Of a DNA stretch of 64,000 nucleotides, positions 47,554-58,085 are shown in pieces. A program made the translations under genes and the position numbers. Numbering within the stretch: the stretch's first letter is position 1; each line of letters opens with the position of its first letter. Origin of the DNA: Streptococcus australis (GTDB taxonomy: Bacteria; Bacillota; Bacilli; Lactobacillales; Streptococcaceae); the NCBI RefSeq assembly GCF_901543175.1, contig NZ_LR594040.1, positions 1,116,001 through 1,180,000 on the forward strand, in the 5' to 3' direction. Under the pieces are notes generated by a model. It saw nothing but the letters and a program-made list of their open reading frames with translations. It had not been told where the DNA came from and did no database searches.

Positions 47554-48414
47554 TTACTTGATTTTCTTGGCTAGCATGGTCGCAAATCGGAGTTGAATGC
47601 GATTGCCATTTTCATCACGACGGTGCAGATGTCCTGGATTTTCATTGTACTTGACCAACTCCCAATCCTTGTAGTAGTCAGCCAATTCCCCTTCTTTAAA
47701 GGTGAATGGGAAGTTAACCGAGCAAGGATAATCCTCTGTATCCATGGCACAGACGATAAGATTGTAGCCCCCAACAGTAGTTTTCTCCTGCATGTTTTGG
47801 ATGATAGCTGGAATACGGTCCGCTTGAAGGAACATGAGAACAACTGTCGATACGATAAAATCATAGACCTGGCTAATGCTGGCTGAATTGATATCATAAA
47901 GTCCAACTGGCATGTCTAAATCCTCTTGCTCTACGATGCTTTGCAAAATTTCAAGGGATAGTTCATTTTGATCCACAGCTGTAACATCAAAACCTTGCTG
48001 GGCTAAGAAGAGAGAGTTACGTCCTTGACCACAACCCAAATCCAAGGCTCTTCCTGGTTTCACCGTCTGCATGGCCTCTAGGACCTCTGAATGGACTGGA
48101 TTGGTCTGGTACTTCTTAGAAAAATAATCCTCAGGTTTACAATAAAACTCCAAATACCATTCTACATCATCCGTAGCTGCCTCTACTCGATGCCAAGCTT
48201 GCGGTTGCGCCATGGGATTGTCGGCCCCTGCTTGGAAAAGATATTCAGCTAGAACTTGACCTTCTTCTGTCAATTCAATAAACTTGAGAGTTCCTTTCAA
48301 AACGGTGATTTTCCCCCATGTCCCGACCTTTGTATTGTGCTTCTGCTGAACAGCTTCAGGCATGGTCTGTTTATTCCACAAGGGCATTCGTTTATAGGCA
48401 ATTAGTTTTTCCAT
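47554..48414 (-). CDS. tehB: TehB-type SAM-dependent methyltransferase (tellurite resistance) with N-terminal DUF1971 domain
   Basis: A 286-residue protein. Residues 1-90 form a cupin-like DUF1971 domain (MPLWNKQTMPEAVQQKHNTK). The rest is a class I methyltransferase with the SAM site RALDLGCGQGRNSLFLAQQG and VTAVDQNELSLEIL. In E. coli TehB methylates tellurite and selenium compounds; the fused form is normal in streptococci, and the physiological substrate is not known. It lies 14 bp after smpB and ends at a strong terminator. Confidence 0.92.
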   Translation of the reverse strand: MEKLIAYKRMPLWNKQTMPEAVQQKHNTKVGTWGKITVLKGTLKFIELTEEGQVLAEYLFQAGADNPMAQPQAWHRVEAATDDVEWYLEFYCKPEDYFSKKYQTNPVHSEVLEAMQTVKPGRALDLGCGQGRNSLFLAQQGFDVTAVDQNELSLEILQSIVEQEDLDMPVGLYDINSASISQVYDFIVSTVVLMFLQADRIPAIIQNMQEKTTVGGYNLIVCAMDTEDYPCSVNFPFTFKEGELADYYKDWELVKYNENPGHLHRRDENGNRIQLRFATMLAKKIK

Positions 48415-48428
48415 TTCACTTCCTCTTC

Positions 48429-48896
48429 TTATCGCTGGTTGACAGCTTTCATCACACGCGCGATGTCGCGGTTTTGTTCACGTCGCTTGATCGACTCCCG
48501 TTTGTCATAGTCATGTTTCCCTTTAGCAAGTCCTAAAAGGAGTTTGGCATAGCCATCTTTGAGATAGACTTTGAGGGGAACCAGAGTCATTCCTGTTCCT
48601 TTGGTTTCTTGTTCCAATTTTTGAATTTGCTTCTTATGGAGCAGGAGTTTGCGACGGCGTTCTGGTTCTTGGTTCCAGATATTGCCCTCTTCGTAAGGAG
48701 CGATATGAACATTGCTCAACCAGACCTCCCCATTTTTGACTTGGGCAAAGCCGTCCTTGAGATTGATACGTGCAGCACGTACACTCTTGATTTCCGTTCC
48801 TGTCAGCACCATTCCTGCCTCTAGCGTGTCTACGATTGTATAGTCGTGGTGCGCTTTTTTATTTTGTGCGACGACCTTTCCCTCGCCCTTTGCCAT
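48429..48896 (-). CDS. smpB: SsrA-binding protein SmpB
   Basis: A 155-residue RNA-binding protein that brings tmRNA to stalled ribosomes for trans-translation. It has the beta-barrel signature [20 protein letters not shown] near the N-terminus, [17 protein letters not shown], and the C-terminal tail [19 protein letters not shown] that reads as a helix in the mRNA channel. Its start lies inside the 3' end of rnr (38-bp overlap). RNase R degrades the mRNA freed by trans-translation, so the pair is functionally linked. Confidence 0.97.
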   Translation of the reverse strand: MAKGEGKVVAQNKKAHHDYTIVDTLEAGMVLTGTEIKSVRAARINLKDGFAQVKNGEVWLSNVHIAPYEEGNIWNQEPERRRKLLLHKKQIQKLEQETKGTGMTLVPLKVYLKDGYAKLLLGLAKGKHDYDKRESIKRREQNRDIARVMKAVNQR

Positions 48897-51213
48897 GCTT
48901 AGCTCCTTTCTTAGCTACTTCTTTGTAAAATGGTTTCTTACCCTTTTTCTTTTTGTCTTTTGATAAGGACTTGCGTTTGTCGCTAGGACGTCCTTGTCTT
49001 CTCTTGTCCTCTTCTTTGTCTGAACGACGGTTGGAAGATTTCCCTCTTTCTTTACGACCCGTTTGTTTCAAGCCCTTTTCAATGACATCAAACTCACTTG
49101 GGATATAAGAGAAGTCAATCTCACCTGTCATCTTATCCGCTCTTTCTACGCGAATACGAATCTGCTGTCCCACACGGAAGGTTGTTCCTGACTTCTCTCC
49201 ACGAAGAGTCAAATCACGTTCGTTGAAATGATAAAATTCAGGCAAATTGGTGATGTGAATCAAGCCTTCAACTGTGTTCGGCAATTCGACAAAGAGACCG
49301 AACTTGACAATACTGGATACAACCGCATCATACTCTTCTCCCACGTATTCTTCCATGTACTCAGCCTTTTTCATGGCTTCGACTTCACGCTCTGCCTCGA
49401 TGGCACGACGCTCACGGTTGGAAGACTGGGTTGCAATCTCTGGAATCACTTGCTCAAAATGCTCTGCTATTTCCTTAGAACGGCCGTAATCCCGAATCAT
49501 ACGGTGGACAAGGAGGTCTGGATAACGGCGAATCGGACTGGTAAAGTGAGTGTAATAGTCCGCAGCCAACCCATAGTGGCCATGATTGTGCTCCGAATAA
49601 CGAGCCTGTTGCATGGAACGGAGAAGCATCATGGATAATACATCCGCATAAGGCTCACCTTCAACAGCACGCATGATGTCTTGGAGGGCTTCCTGGCTAA
49701 TCTCACTGGCCGTCCCATAAATTCGCAATCCAAAGCTCGAAGCGTAATCAATAAACTTCTGAACTTTTTCAGCCTTGGGCTCCTCGTGAATCCGATAGAT
49801 AAAAGGTAGGTCCATCTTGCTGAAGTGCTCGGCAACCGTTTCGTTGGCAATCAGCATGAAGGACTCAATCATCCGCTCAGCAACGCCACGTTGACGAAGA
49901 ACGATATCCACAGGCTTGCCTTTTTTATCCACCAAAATCTTAGCTTCGCTGGTATCAAAATTAAGGGCACCACGTTTCTCACGCATGCTTTCTAGAGTTT
50001 CATGAAGCTTGGCCATCAGTTCGATACTTGGAACAATTTTCTTATACTCTTGTCTCTTCTCCTCATCACCAGCTAGGATGTCATTAACAGCACTATAGGT
50101 CATACGGAAGCTAGTCTTGATAACTGTTTGGGTAATGGTGTAATTAACCACACGGCCATGTTTATCAATTTCCATAATGGCGGACTGGGTCAAGCGATCT
50201 ACTTGAGGATTGAGAGAGCAGATGCCGTTTGAAAGGCGTTCTGGTAGCATAGGCACTACACGGTCTGTCACATAGACAGAAGTTGCGCGGTTAAGGGCTT
50301 CCTTGTCAAGGGCAGAGCCCTCAGTCACATAGTAGGAAACATCCGCGATGTGAACTCCGAGTTCGATATTGCCATTTTTCAAAGGCTTGATGTGAACTGC
50401 GTCGTCCAAGTCCTTTGCATCCGCGCCGTCAATGGTAAAGGTAAGCTCATCTCTCAAATCAAGACGCCCTTCAATATCCTTTTCTGAGGGAACATCAGGC
50501 ACACTTTCCGCCTCTTTGAGAACAGCCTCTGGAAATTCTGAAACAATATCCATGGACTCTAAGACTTCAAGGACATCAATTCCTGCATCTGTCGAGTGTC
50601 CTACCACGTCCAGTACACTAGCGACAAAGAAATCGTGTTTCTTACTTGGGTACTTGTCGATAAAGACCTTGAGAACTTCTGTCCCTTCAAGTTTGAGGGC
50701 TGGTTTCTTAACATAGATTGGTTGGCTGATTTTTTGATTTTTGGAACGAATGTAGCCAGCATACTTGGGCTTTTCCTGATCCAGAACAATTTGACCGACA
50801 ACTGTCGTCAGACTGTGTTCAAGGATATCAATAATTTTGGCTTCGGCAGCTGTTCCCTTGTTACGGTCAGCAACTTTCTTAATGACCACCTCAACGGTAT
50901 CGCCGTCTATGGCACAGTTGACATCGTTTTTTCCTACAAAAAGATCGTCCTCTTCACCTTCCAGACTGACAAAGCCAAATCCGTTTTTATGGGCATGAAA
51001 AATCCCTTTGAGGGTGATTTCATGTTTCTTCTTCTGGTCCAAGGTGAGGCTGCCATCTTCTCCAAATCGAATCTGGTGCTTTCTTTCCATCAGAGACAGG
51101 GTTTTAATCAACTCACGGAAATCCTTGGATCCATCCTTTCCGAGAGCCTGAGCTAGGTCATTTACCGTCACTCGCCCCTTCTCTTGCAAATATTCTTTAA
51201 TTTTATCTTTCAT
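48859..51213 (-). CDS. rnr: Ribonuclease R
   Basis: A 784-residue 3'-5' exoribonuclease for structured RNA. Order: N-terminal helix-turn-helix-like domain, two cold-shock domains (about 65-220), the RNB catalytic domain with the acidic cluster in [18 protein letters not shown] (near 270), then an S1 domain (about 625-710, [19 protein letters not shown]) and a strongly basic C-terminal tail rich in Lys, Arg and Gly. The tail-coding DNA overlaps the smpB start by 38 bp. A BOX repeat lies between secG and this gene. Confidence 0.96.
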   Translation of the reverse strand: MKDKIKEYLQEKGRVTVNDLAQALGKDGSKDFRELIKTLSLMERKHQIRFGEDGSLTLDQKKKHEITLKGIFHAHKNGFGFVSLEGEEDDLFVGKNDVNCAIDGDTVEVVIKKVADRNKGTAAEAKIIDILEHSLTTVVGQIVLDQEKPKYAGYIRSKNQKISQPIYVKKPALKLEGTEVLKVFIDKYPSKKHDFFVASVLDVVGHSTDAGIDVLEVLESMDIVSEFPEAVLKEAESVPDVPSEKDIEGRLDLRDELTFTIDGADAKDLDDAVHIKPLKNGNIELGVHIADVSYYVTEGSALDKEALNRATSVYVTDRVVPMLPERLSNGICSLNPQVDRLTQSAIMEIDKHGRVVNYTITQTVIKTSFRMTYSAVNDILAGDEEKRQEYKKIVPSIELMAKLHETLESMREKRGALNFDTSEAKILVDKKGKPVDIVLRQRGVAERMIESFMLIANETVAEHFSKMDLPFIYRIHEEPKAEKVQKFIDYASSFGLRIYGTASEISQEALQDIMRAVEGEPYADVLSMMLLRSMQQARYSEHNHGHYGLAADYYTHFTSPIRRYPDLLVHRMIRDYGRSKEIAEHFEQVIPEIATQSSNRERRAIEAEREVEAMKKAEYMEEYVGEEYDAVVSSIVKFGLFVELPNTVEGLIHITNLPEFYHFNERDLTLRGEKSGTTFRVGQQIRIRVERADKMTGEIDFSYIPSEFDVIEKGLKQTGRKERGKSSNRRSDKEEDKRRQGRPSDKRKSLSKDKKKKGKKPFYKEVAKKGAKHGKGRGKGRRTK

Positions 51214-51271
51214 GTTTTCTTTCTAGATTTTTATAATTTTCTTTTACTGTAAGACCTTCTCAAACATCATT

Positions 51272-51379
51272 TAATACTCAATAAAAATCAAAGAGCAAAC
51301 TAGAAAGCTAGGCGCAGGCAGTACTTGAGTACGACAAGCCGATGCTGACGTGGTTTGAATTTGATTTTTGAAGAGTATA
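51272..51379. repeat. BOX element (boxA-boxC type)
   Basis: About 108 bp between secG and rnr. Read on the minus strand it starts TATACTCTTCAAAAATC, continues CAAACCACGTCAGC (boxA), and ends GCTCTTTGATTTTTATTGAG (boxC), with an internal GTACTCAAGTAC palindrome. Ends are inverted so the RNA can fold. No boxB copy is seen between the two parts. BOX elements are small repeats of pneumococcus and close relatives, thought to be mobilised in trans. Confidence 0.9.
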
Positions 51380-51417
51380 AAAATAAAAATAGGCTAAGAC
51401 CTAGTCCTGCCCATTTC

Positions 51418-51651
51418 TTATCTACTTGATAATACCGTCAATGCTAAGGCAATGGCTAGCCAGAAAAAGACTAAAATACCTGTCAAACGTTGCATCACAG
51501 CTTCAAAACCACGAGCTTTACTACGTTCAAACAAATCACCTGAGCTGGCATCAAATACATTGCTAGATTGGTTCTTGGTTGGTTGCATGAAAATCGCAAT
51601 CACAATCACAACAGATAATACTAATAAAATGGTTAATAATAGGTTATACAT
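51418..51651 (-). CDS. secG: Preprotein translocase subunit SecG
   Basis: A 77-residue protein with two membrane helices (about 2-20 and 53-74) joined by a polar loop containing KNQSSNVFDASSGDLFERSK, the SecG/YvaL pattern. It is a non-essential subunit of the SecYEG channel. Ribosome site aaggag. It lies after rpmG in the same direction; the usual rnr-secG pairing is interrupted by a BOX element. Confidence 0.93.
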   Translation of the reverse strand: MYNLLLTILLVLSVVIVIAIFMQPTKNQSSNVFDASSGDLFERSKARGFEAVMQRLTGILVFFWLAIALALTVLSSR

Positions 51652-51690
51652 ATCAAACTCCTTAAAATCCCTACTATTTTACCATAAATT

Positions 51691-51840
51691 CTACTTAGAT
51701 TCAAGATGTAGGGTTACTTTTCTTTCCTTTGGACAATACTTTAAAACTTCAATCTTGTCTGGATGGGTTTTTGAGTTCTTACTAGTTAGATAATTCATGC
51801 TGCCACAAGAGGAGCATTTGAGATTAATTTTTACTCGCAC
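51691..51840 (-). CDS. rpmG: Ribosomal protein bL33
   Basis: A 49-residue protein, [20 protein letters not shown] and onward, ending [10 protein letters not shown]. It has a CxxC pair but only one cysteine of the second pair (YCPKE), so zinc binding is probably lost. It starts with GTG that shares a base with the pmrA stop codon (TAGTG). Streptococci have several L33 paralogues. Confidence 0.92.
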   Translation of the reverse strand: MRVKINLKCSSCGSMNYLTSKNSKTHPDKIEVLKYCPKERKVTLHLESK

Positions 51841-53039
51841 TAGATTTCCTTTACTTTTAATAATGATCTAAATTGAACTAAGTTAAATAAACAACTGAAA
51901 GCCACACAGGCTGCTGTCGCATAAAAAACAGAGTGGTAGCCAAATTGCCCTGCTACTACTGAACCAGTCATGGGACCAACAACACCCCCAAGGTAGAAAA
52001 AGACTTGATTAAAGGCAAAAATCCTTGAAATGCCTGCTTTGGGAGTCATCTTACTAAGCAATGCATTAACACCTGGTATCAGAGCACCCGTTCCCAAACC
52101 AAATAGAAAACGATACAAGCCAAGTTGAATGGGGCTGGTTGCATGGGCACAAAGAAGGTAAATGATGACTGAATAAACCTGCGCTGCAACTAAAAGTCTA
52201 TGATTTCCCACCTTATCTCCTAGTTTTCCCATCACTCCAGCACTCATCATGCTAGAAAATCCCATACTCGATACTATCAAACCAGATACAAAGAGGAGAT
52301 TTTCAGTCTGCCCTAAGTCCCGCACATAGAGAGCCAGGATAGGACCAATTGATTGAGCTGAAAATTGAATGACAAAGCTGGTTAAAAACAAATTAATCAA
52401 AAGATGAGAGTGTTTAATAGAACTAAACAACTCTTTTGTTGGTATTGCCTTCTCCTTAGCCACTGGTCGAAAATCTTCCTTGATAAAGAAAATGGTTAGG
52501 ATTGCAGCTAAAAATAGGAAAGCACCCACCAATAAAAAGACATTGCGAATACCAAAAATTTCAGCAATCAAGCCACCTACAAAGGGGCCCGTTAGGGTTC
52601 CAGCTACTACTCCAGTTGATAAAGTCCCCAAAGCATAGCCAGACTTATCCTTGGGGACTTGACTGGCTATTAAAGCTGTCGCATTCGGTACGAAACCTGT
52701 AAATACGCCATTTAGTAACCTAAGAAAGATTAACCAATAGATATTCGGCACGAAGGCCAAACCTCCCATAGTGATGGTCATGGCAAGGCCAGCTCGAATC
52801 ATCATGGGTTTACGACCGTACTTGTCAGCAAGAATACCCCAGATAGGAGAAATCAAAGCTGCTGAAACAGCCGAAACTGAGATGGCTAATCCAGCATAGA
52901 AAGCAACTTGGTCACTCTCGATTCCCAACTGCTCTACAAAGATAGGCATAAAAGGGACGACCAAGGAAATACTGGCTCCCGTTAGAAAACTACCGAACCA
53001 GGCGACACGAAGATTATCTTTCCAACTAATCTCTTGCAC
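51840..53039 (-). CDS. pmrA: MFS multidrug efflux protein PmrA
   Basis: A 399-residue major facilitator with twelve predicted membrane helices. The MFS signature [14 protein letters not shown] lies between helices 2 and 3. In pneumococcus PmrA exports fluoroquinolones and dyes. The start is placed at the GTG before QEISWKDN, because aggagg is 8 nt upstream and 399 residues equals the known protein; the longest frame starts six codons earlier and overlaps coaE by 32 bp. The last base of its stop codon is the first base of rpmG. Confidence 0.92.
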   Translation of the reverse strand: MQEISWKDNLRVAWFGSFLTGASISLVVPFMPIFVEQLGIESDQVAFYAGLAISVSAVSAALISPIWGILADKYGRKPMMIRAGLAMTITMGGLAFVPNIYWLIFLRLLNGVFTGFVPNATALIASQVPKDKSGYALGTLSTGVVAGTLTGPFVGGLIAEIFGIRNVFLLVGAFLFLAAILTIFFIKEDFRPVAKEKAIPTKELFSSIKHSHLLINLFLTSFVIQFSAQSIGPILALYVRDLGQTENLLFVSGLIVSSMGFSSMMSAGVMGKLGDKVGNHRLLVAAQVYSVIIYLLCAHATSPIQLGLYRFLFGLGTGALIPGVNALLSKMTPKAGISRIFAFNQVFFYLGGVVGPMTGSVVAGQFGYHSVFYATAACVAFSCLFNLVQFRSLLKVKEI

Positions 53040-53631
53040 AGCTATCGCCTCCTTCAAGTAACTTCACTACTTGCCCCACAAGCTGGTCACGACTGCCATT
53101 ATTATCTAATATATGACTCGCCAATTTTTTCTTTTCTTCTAAAGACCACTGGGCTGCCAGACGGGACTCCGCTACTTCCTTAGAAAGATGATCCCGTTTC
53201 ATGAAACGTTCTAATTGGATATCATGGTCCACATAGACCAGCCACGTTTCATCAAACCAGTTGGCATAGTTCTGCTCAAAAAGCAGAGGAATATCCATGA
53301 AAAAAATCGCTTCTGTCTGAGCCAACTGTTCTCTTAGTACAGCCAGTTCCTCACGAATAATCTCTCCTTGGGTTTGCTTAGACCATTCCCGCTCTTCTGG
53401 ATTTGAGAAGATGAGACTAGCTAGGAGAGGGCGATTGAGTTCTCCATTTTCTAAGATAATTTCCTGTCCAAAGTGCTGAACTAAGACCTGATATAGGCGC
53501 TCTCCAGGTTTTTGTTGTTGGTGGACGACTGCGTCAGCATCGACCACTTGAAAGCCTTTTTCTCTTAGGAAATTTGTCACAGTTGACTTACCTGAGGCAA
53601 TTCCTCCTGTGATCCCGATAATTTTTCCCAT
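53026..53631 (-). CDS. coaE: Dephospho-CoA kinase
   Basis: A 201-residue kinase for the last step of coenzyme A synthesis. P-loop GITGGIASGKST at the N-terminus, DADAVVH, the lid-region Arg residues and DNNGSRDQL near the C-terminus. Start chosen at the ATG of [10 protein letters not shown], which overlaps the mutM stop codon (TGATG) and has aaggagg upstream. It overlaps the pmrA start. Confidence 0.95.
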   Translation of the reverse strand: MGKIIGITGGIASGKSTVTNFLREKGFQVVDADAVVHQQQKPGERLYQVLVQHFGQEIILENGELNRPLLASLIFSNPEEREWSKQTQGEIIREELAVLREQLAQTEAIFFMDIPLLFEQNYANWFDETWLVYVDHDIQLERFMKRDHLSKEVAESRLAAQWSLEEKKKLASHILDNNGSRDQLVGQVVKLLEGGDSCARD

Positions 53632-54455
53632 CAGCCCCTCCTTTGACACTGAGGACAAAAATGAGTTCCTCGTCCACCGAGCTGGAATTTCTCAATGAGG
53701 GTGCCACAGCGGGAACATGCTTGTCCAGTCTTATCATAGACCTGATGGAAGTCCTGCATGGTTCCGTCTTCCCCAAAGGCATTGGTATAGGTTCGAATGG
53801 TAGAGCCGCCCTTTTCAACTGCCTGTCCCAAAACAGCAATGATCTGATCATGAATAGCTGACGCTTCTGCTGCTGTCAAAGTTTGCGAAGGTCTTGCTGG
53901 ATGGACCTGAGCTCGCCAGAGGACCTCATCCACATAGATATTTCCAAGACCAGCGACCAAGGTTTGGTCTAGGAGGTGGGATTTGATAGGCTTTTTAGAT
54001 TTGGCTAGGGCAGCTTGGAAGGACTGCAAATCAAAGTCCTGCTCTCTTGGCTCAGGGCCTAATTTTTTAGAAACAAAGTAGGCTTCCAAAAGGTCAGGTG
54101 ACAGCAGTTCCATAGTTCCAAACTTGCGTACGTCCTCATATACAAGAGTGCCGCCATCCTCAAAATGGAAGAAAACATGGGCATGCTTGCATTCAGGAAC
54201 CTGATCCGGATAGTAGAAATACTTGCCCTCCATCCGCAGATGGGAAATCAAGACCTTGTTTGTCAGGTAAAAAAGTAAATATTTTCCACGGCGCCCCATG
54301 GACTCAACAATCTGACCAGGCAATTCCTTTTGAAACTCATCCAAATCTGTCTTGATCATCTTAGGATAAGCAATCTCTATACTAGAAATCTTCTTTCCCA
54401 AAATTAATTTCTCTAAGCCACGACGAACGGTTTCAACCTCAGGTAATTCAGGCAT
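53631..54455 (-). CDS. mutM: Formamidopyrimidine-DNA glycosylase (MutM/Fpg)
   Basis: A 274-residue base-excision enzyme removing 8-oxoguanine. The start is fixed by chemistry: the processed N-terminus must be Pro2 in [14 protein letters not shown], the Schiff-base nucleophile, followed by Glu3. A ggagg ribosome site is 4 nt away. The helix-two-turn-helix region follows [15 protein letters not shown], and the C-terminal zinc finger has CSRCG and CPQCQ. It overlaps coaE by one base. Confidence 0.97.
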   Translation of the reverse strand: MPELPEVETVRRGLEKLILGKKISSIEIAYPKMIKTDLDEFQKELPGQIVESMGRRGKYLLFYLTNKVLISHLRMEGKYFYYPDQVPECKHAHVFFHFEDGGTLVYEDVRKFGTMELLSPDLLEAYFVSKKLGPEPREQDFDLQSFQAALAKSKKPIKSHLLDQTLVAGLGNIYVDEVLWRAQVHPARPSQTLTAAEASAIHDQIIAVLGQAVEKGGSTIRTYTNAFGEDGTMQDFHQVYDKTGQACSRCGTLIEKFQLGGRGTHFCPQCQRRG

Positions 54456-54503
54456 AAATCCTCCTTCTGTAAAAACAAGAAGCAGGCATGAGCCCACCTC
54501 TAC

Positions 54504-55403
54504 TTAGTATTCTTTTTCATTATAGCCAAAGTCAGCCAAATCTAGCTTTTTATCACGCCAGTTTTTCTTGACCTTAACCCAAGTTTCTAGGAAAACCTTA
54601 TCCCCTAGCATGAGTTCGATATCACGACGGGCCATGGTCCCAATTTTCTTGAGCATAGCGCCACCTTTTCCGATGATGATCCCTTTCTGACTATCGCGCT
54701 CGACCATAATAGTTGCGCGGATGTGAACCTTGTCGGTCTCTTCGTCACGCTTCATGGAGTCAACCACTACGGCAACTGAGTGAGGAATCTCTTCACGAGT
54801 TAGGTGCAAGACCTTCTCACGAATCATTTCTGAAACTAGGAATCGCTCTGGGTGGTCTGTGATTTGATCAGACGGAAAGTACTGGAAACCTTCCTCCAGA
54901 TTTTCACTAAGGATGTCAATTAGACGAGAAACGTTATTTCCCTGAAGGGCTGAAATTGGAACAATCTCCTTGAAGTCCATCTGGTTACGGAAATCATCAA
55001 TCTGAGCCAAGAGCTGATCAGGATGAACCTTATCAATCTTATTCACCACCAGAATCACAGGAACCTTGGCAGCTTTCAGACGCTCGATAATCATGTCGTC
55101 GCCCTTACCACGTGGCTCATCAGCTGGCACCATGAAGAGAACAGTATCCACTTCACGAAGGGTACTGTAGGCAGATTCCACCATGAAATCACCAAGAGCT
55201 GTTTTAGGCTTGTGAATACCTGGTGTGTCAATAAAGACGATTTGCTCCTTATCCGTGGTGTAAATCCCCATGATTTTATTGCGCGTTGTCTGCGCCTTGT
55301 CACTCATGATGGCAATCTTTTGCCCCATGACGTGATTCAAAAAGGTTGACTTCCCAACATTGGGACGTCCCAAAATGGCTACAAAGCCTGATTTAAATGT
55401 CAT
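54504..55403 (-). CDS. era: GTPase Era
   Basis: A 299-residue GTPase required for 30S subunit maturation. G domain: [18 protein letters not shown] and NKIDKVHPD. The C-terminal KH domain contains [22 protein letters not shown], which binds the 3' end of 16S rRNA. Gene order ybeY-dgk-era is conserved in Gram-positives and groups rRNA maturation functions. Confidence 0.98.
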   Translation of the reverse strand: MTFKSGFVAILGRPNVGKSTFLNHVMGQKIAIMSDKAQTTRNKIMGIYTTDKEQIVFIDTPGIHKPKTALGDFMVESAYSTLREVDTVLFMVPADEPRGKGDDMIIERLKAAKVPVILVVNKIDKVHPDQLLAQIDDFRNQMDFKEIVPISALQGNNVSRLIDILSENLEEGFQYFPSDQITDHPERFLVSEMIREKVLHLTREEIPHSVAVVVDSMKRDEETDKVHIRATIMVERDSQKGIIIGKGGAMLKKIGTMARRDIELMLGDKVFLETWVKVKKNWRDKKLDLADFGYNEKEY

Positions 55404-55419
55404 AATTTCCTCTTATTGT

Positions 55420-55815
55420 TTAAAATAGTATATCCCAAATGCGCGGGATAAAGATAAGTGCACCTGTCACTGCAGCAAAAAGAGAGACCACTAGAACGGC
55501 ACCTGCTGCCATGTCCTTGGCTTTCTTTGCCAACATAGAAAAGTGATAGTGACTGGCTAGATCCACCACATTTTCGATAGCAGAATTAATAATTTCAAAG
55601 GCTACTACTAAGAAAATGCTCATTAGGAGAAAGAGCCATTCGATTCGTGATACCTGAAAAACAAAACCTGCAAGGATAACTACTAGAGCCGTCACTGCAT
55701 GTTTTCGCATATTGCGTTCTTCCTTGATAGCAGTCAAAATCCCTGTGATGGCAAATTCTAAACTGGATATCAGGTCACGATTTTTCCATTTTCGTTTATT
55801 GTCTTGTGAGTCCAT
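55420..55815 (-). CDS. dgkA: Diacylglycerol/undecaprenol kinase family protein
   Basis: A 131-residue membrane protein with three helices and the family motif [15 protein letters not shown], carrying the catalytic Glu. In Firmicutes this family phosphorylates undecaprenol (and less so diacylglycerol). The start overlaps ybeY by 20 bp and it precedes era by 17 bp. Confidence 0.94.
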   Translation of the reverse strand: MDSQDNKRKWKNRDLISSLEFAITGILTAIKEERNMRKHAVTALVVILAGFVFQVSRIEWLFLLMSIFLVVAFEIINSAIENVVDLASHYHFSMLAKKAKDMAAGAVLVVSLFAAVTGALIFIPRIWDILF

Positions 55816-56293
55816 AGGCTGTCAAAATTTCTTCTTGTAAACCGAACATCTCCGCTTCTTCTTCCGGAGTGTAGTGATCGTAGCCGTTGATATGTAAAAA
55901 GCCGTGTACTGCCAAGAAGCCCATCTCACGCTCAAAGCTGTGACCGTATTCCTTAGCCTGCTCATGCGCTTTATCGATAGAGATGAAAAGCTCCCCAATA
56001 TAGGCATCAAACTCAGACATCATCTCTGCTAATTCAGGATTTTCAAGCAAATCTTCCTCATCAAAGGAAATGTCCAATTCTGGCTTATATTCAAGGCTAA
56101 TGACATCTGTCGGACGATCTGTATCACGGTACTCGAGGTTGAGTTCGTGGCTACGCTCGTTGGTCACAAAAGTAACTGCCATCTCCTTGTCTTCTTTTCC
56201 TATTTTTTGGGCAGCAAATTCCAAAATCTCTTGGGTTTGTTGCAAGATTTCTTGTGAAACTTGATCAGTTTCATCTACCATTTCAATATACAT
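55796..56293 (-). CDS. ybeY: Endoribonuclease YbeY
   Basis: A 165-residue metal-dependent RNase acting in 16S rRNA 3' end processing and 70S quality control. The zinc motif [16 protein letters not shown] gives the three histidines, and [14 protein letters not shown] is the conserved active-site flank. Ribosome site gagaag. First gene of ybeY-dgkA-era-mutM-coaE-pmrA-rpmG-secG on the minus strand; divergent from pavA. Confidence 0.96.
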   Translation of the reverse strand: MYIEMVDETDQVSQEILQQTQEILEFAAQKIGKEDKEMAVTFVTNERSHELNLEYRDTDRPTDVISLEYKPELDISFDEEDLLENPELAEMMSEFDAYIGELFISIDKAHEQAKEYGHSFEREMGFLAVHGFLHINGYDHYTPEEEAEMFGLQEEILTAYGLTRQ

Positions 56294-56358
56294 GTACTTC
56301 TCGATTCTCTTTACTTGGCTTTATTATACCATATTTCCATGATTTTATTCTACCTTTT

Positions 56359-56367
56359 TGATATAAT
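56359..56367 (+). promoter_or_regulatory. Extended -10 promoter of pavA
   Basis: TGATATAAT on the plus strand, about 30 bp before the ATG at 56398. The ATG at 56371 is only 3 nt after the -10 box and therefore cannot be the start. Confidence 0.75.
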
Positions 56368-56397
56368 ACTATGGAATACAATCACAAGGAGAGAACG

Positions 56398-58053
56398 ATG
56401 TCATTTGACGGATTTTTTTTACACCACATGGTTGAGGAATTGCGATGCGAGTTGGTCAATGGTCGCATTCAGAAAATCAATCAGCCTTTTGAACAAGAGT
56501 TGGTCTTGCAAATCCGCAACAATCGCCAAAGCCATCGCCTGCTCCTTTCTGCCCATCCCGTTTTTGGACGCATTCAGCTGACCCAAACGACCTTTGAAAA
56601 TCCAGCCCAACCTTCTACTTTTATCATGGTTTTGAGAAAATATTTACAAGGCGCCGTAATTGAGTCCATCGAGCAAATCGAAAATGACCGAATCGTAGAA
56701 CTAACAGTTTCCAATAAAAACGAAATTGGGGATCATATCCAGGCTACCTTGATTATCGAGATTATGGGGAAACACAGCAATATTCTTCTTGTCGATAAAA
56801 GTAACCACAAAATCCTCGAAGTCATCAAACACGTAGGCTTTTCACAAAATAGCTACCGCACCTTACTGCCAGGCTCAAGCTATATCGCTCCGCCAAGTAC
56901 CGAGTCTCTCAATCCTTTTACAGTCAAGGATGAGAAACTCTTTGAAATCCTGCAAACAAAGGAATTAACAGCAAAAAATCTTCAAAGCCTCTTTCAAGGT
57001 CTAGGTCGTGATACGGCAAACGAACTGGAAAGTCTATTGGTTCATGATAAACTATCAACTTTCCGTAACTTTTTCAGTCAAGCAAGCAAACCATTTTTGA
57101 CAGAGACTTCTTTCAGCCCAGTTCCTTTTGCGAATCGTGTAGGAGAGCCTTTTGCCAGTCTTTCTGATCTTCTGGATACCTACTACAAAGACAAGGCCGA
57201 GCGCGATCGCGTCAAACAGCAAGCCAGTGAACTGATTCGTCGTGTTGAAAATGAACTTCAGAAAAATCGACATAAGCTGAAAAAACAAGAAAAAGAGTTA
57301 CTGGCGACAGACAATGCTGAGGAATTTCGTCAAAAAGGGGAATTGTTGACAACCTTCCTTCATCAAGTACCTAATGACCAAGATCAGGTTACCTTGGACA
57401 ACTACTACACCAATCAGCCTATCACAATTGCTCTTGATAAGGCACTAACTCCCAGCCAGAATGCCCAACGCTATTTTAAACGTTACCAGAAGCTCAAAGA
57501 AGCTGTCAAATATCTGACTGAACTGATTGAAGAAACCAAGGCCACCATTCTTTATCTGGAAAGCGTTGAAACGGTTCTCAACCAAGCTGGACTGGAGGAA
57601 ATCGCTGAAATCCGTGAAGAATTGATCCAAACAGGTTTCATTAGAAGACGCCAACGTGAAAAAATCCAGAAACGCAAAAAACCAGAACAATATCTGGCGA
57701 GCGATGGCAAGACCATTATCTATGTCGGTCGAAACAATCTTCAAAACGAAGAATTGACCTTTAAAATGGCCCGCAAGGAAGAACTTTGGTTCCATGCCAA
57801 GGATATTCCTGGAAGCCATGTCGTCATCTCAGGAAATCTTAATCCTTCTGACGAAGTGAAGACAGATGCGGCCGAACTAGCTGCCTACTTCTCCAAAGGG
57901 CGCTTGTCAAATCTAGTTCAGGTGGATATGATTGAAGTTAAAAAACTCAACAAACCAACAGGTGGCAAACCCGGTTTTGTTACTTATACTAGACAAAAGA
58001 CCCTCCGTGTCACACCAGACCCAGAAAAAATCGCATCTATGAAAAAATCCTGA
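56398..58053 (+). CDS. pavA: Rqc2/NEMF homologue RqcH; fibronectin-binding protein PavA
   Basis: A 551-residue protein known in pneumococcus as adherence and virulence factor A. The start gives MSFDGFFLHHMVEEL with aaggagag upstream. Domain order: NFACT-N (1-about 190), helix-hairpin-helix and long coiled coil (about 270-330 and 365-420, rich in Lys/Glu), then the NFACT-R domain with EELWFHAKDIPGSHVVI (near 460). In bacilli RqcH adds Ala tails to nascent chains on split 50S subunits for degradation; surface fibronectin binding lacks a signal peptide or anchor here. Monocistronic. Confidence 0.96.
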   Translation: MSFDGFFLHHMVEELRCELVNGRIQKINQPFEQELVLQIRNNRQSHRLLLSAHPVFGRIQLTQTTFENPAQPSTFIMVLRKYLQGAVIESIEQIENDRIVELTVSNKNEIGDHIQATLIIEIMGKHSNILLVDKSNHKILEVIKHVGFSQNSYRTLLPGSSYIAPPSTESLNPFTVKDEKLFEILQTKELTAKNLQSLFQGLGRDTANELESLLVHDKLSTFRNFFSQASKPFLTETSFSPVPFANRVGEPFASLSDLLDTYYKDKAERDRVKQQASELIRRVENELQKNRHKLKKQEKELLATDNAEEFRQKGELLTTFLHQVPNDQDQVTLDNYYTNQPITIALDKALTPSQNAQRYFKRYQKLKEAVKYLTELIEETKATILYLESVETVLNQAGLEEIAEIREELIQTGFIRRRQREKIQKRKKPEQYLASDGKTIIYVGRNNLQNEELTFKMARKEELWFHAKDIPGSHVVISGNLNPSDEVKTDAAELAAYFSKGRLSNLVQVDMIEVKKLNKPTGGKPGFVTYTRQKTLRVTPDPEKIASMKKS

Positions 58054-58075
58054 TTTCAAGTGAAATCAGGATTTT
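58044..58075. terminator. Bidirectional terminator between pavA and deoD
   Basis: A perfect 15-bp stem aaaatcctgatttca / tgaaatcaggatttt with minimal loop, overlapping the pavA stop codon; T runs outside the stem on both strands. Confidence 0.93.
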
Positions 58076-58085
58076 CGTTTACAAT

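Noticed and set aside
47536..47566. Triple gatttactt-like repeat near the tehB stop codon
   Set aside because: Short, partly within the tehB 3' end and without a link to any function; probably slippage.
56371..56397. Upstream ATG of pavA
   Set aside because: It is 3 nt after the -10 box and so would not be in the mRNA; the ATG at 56398 has the ribosome site.
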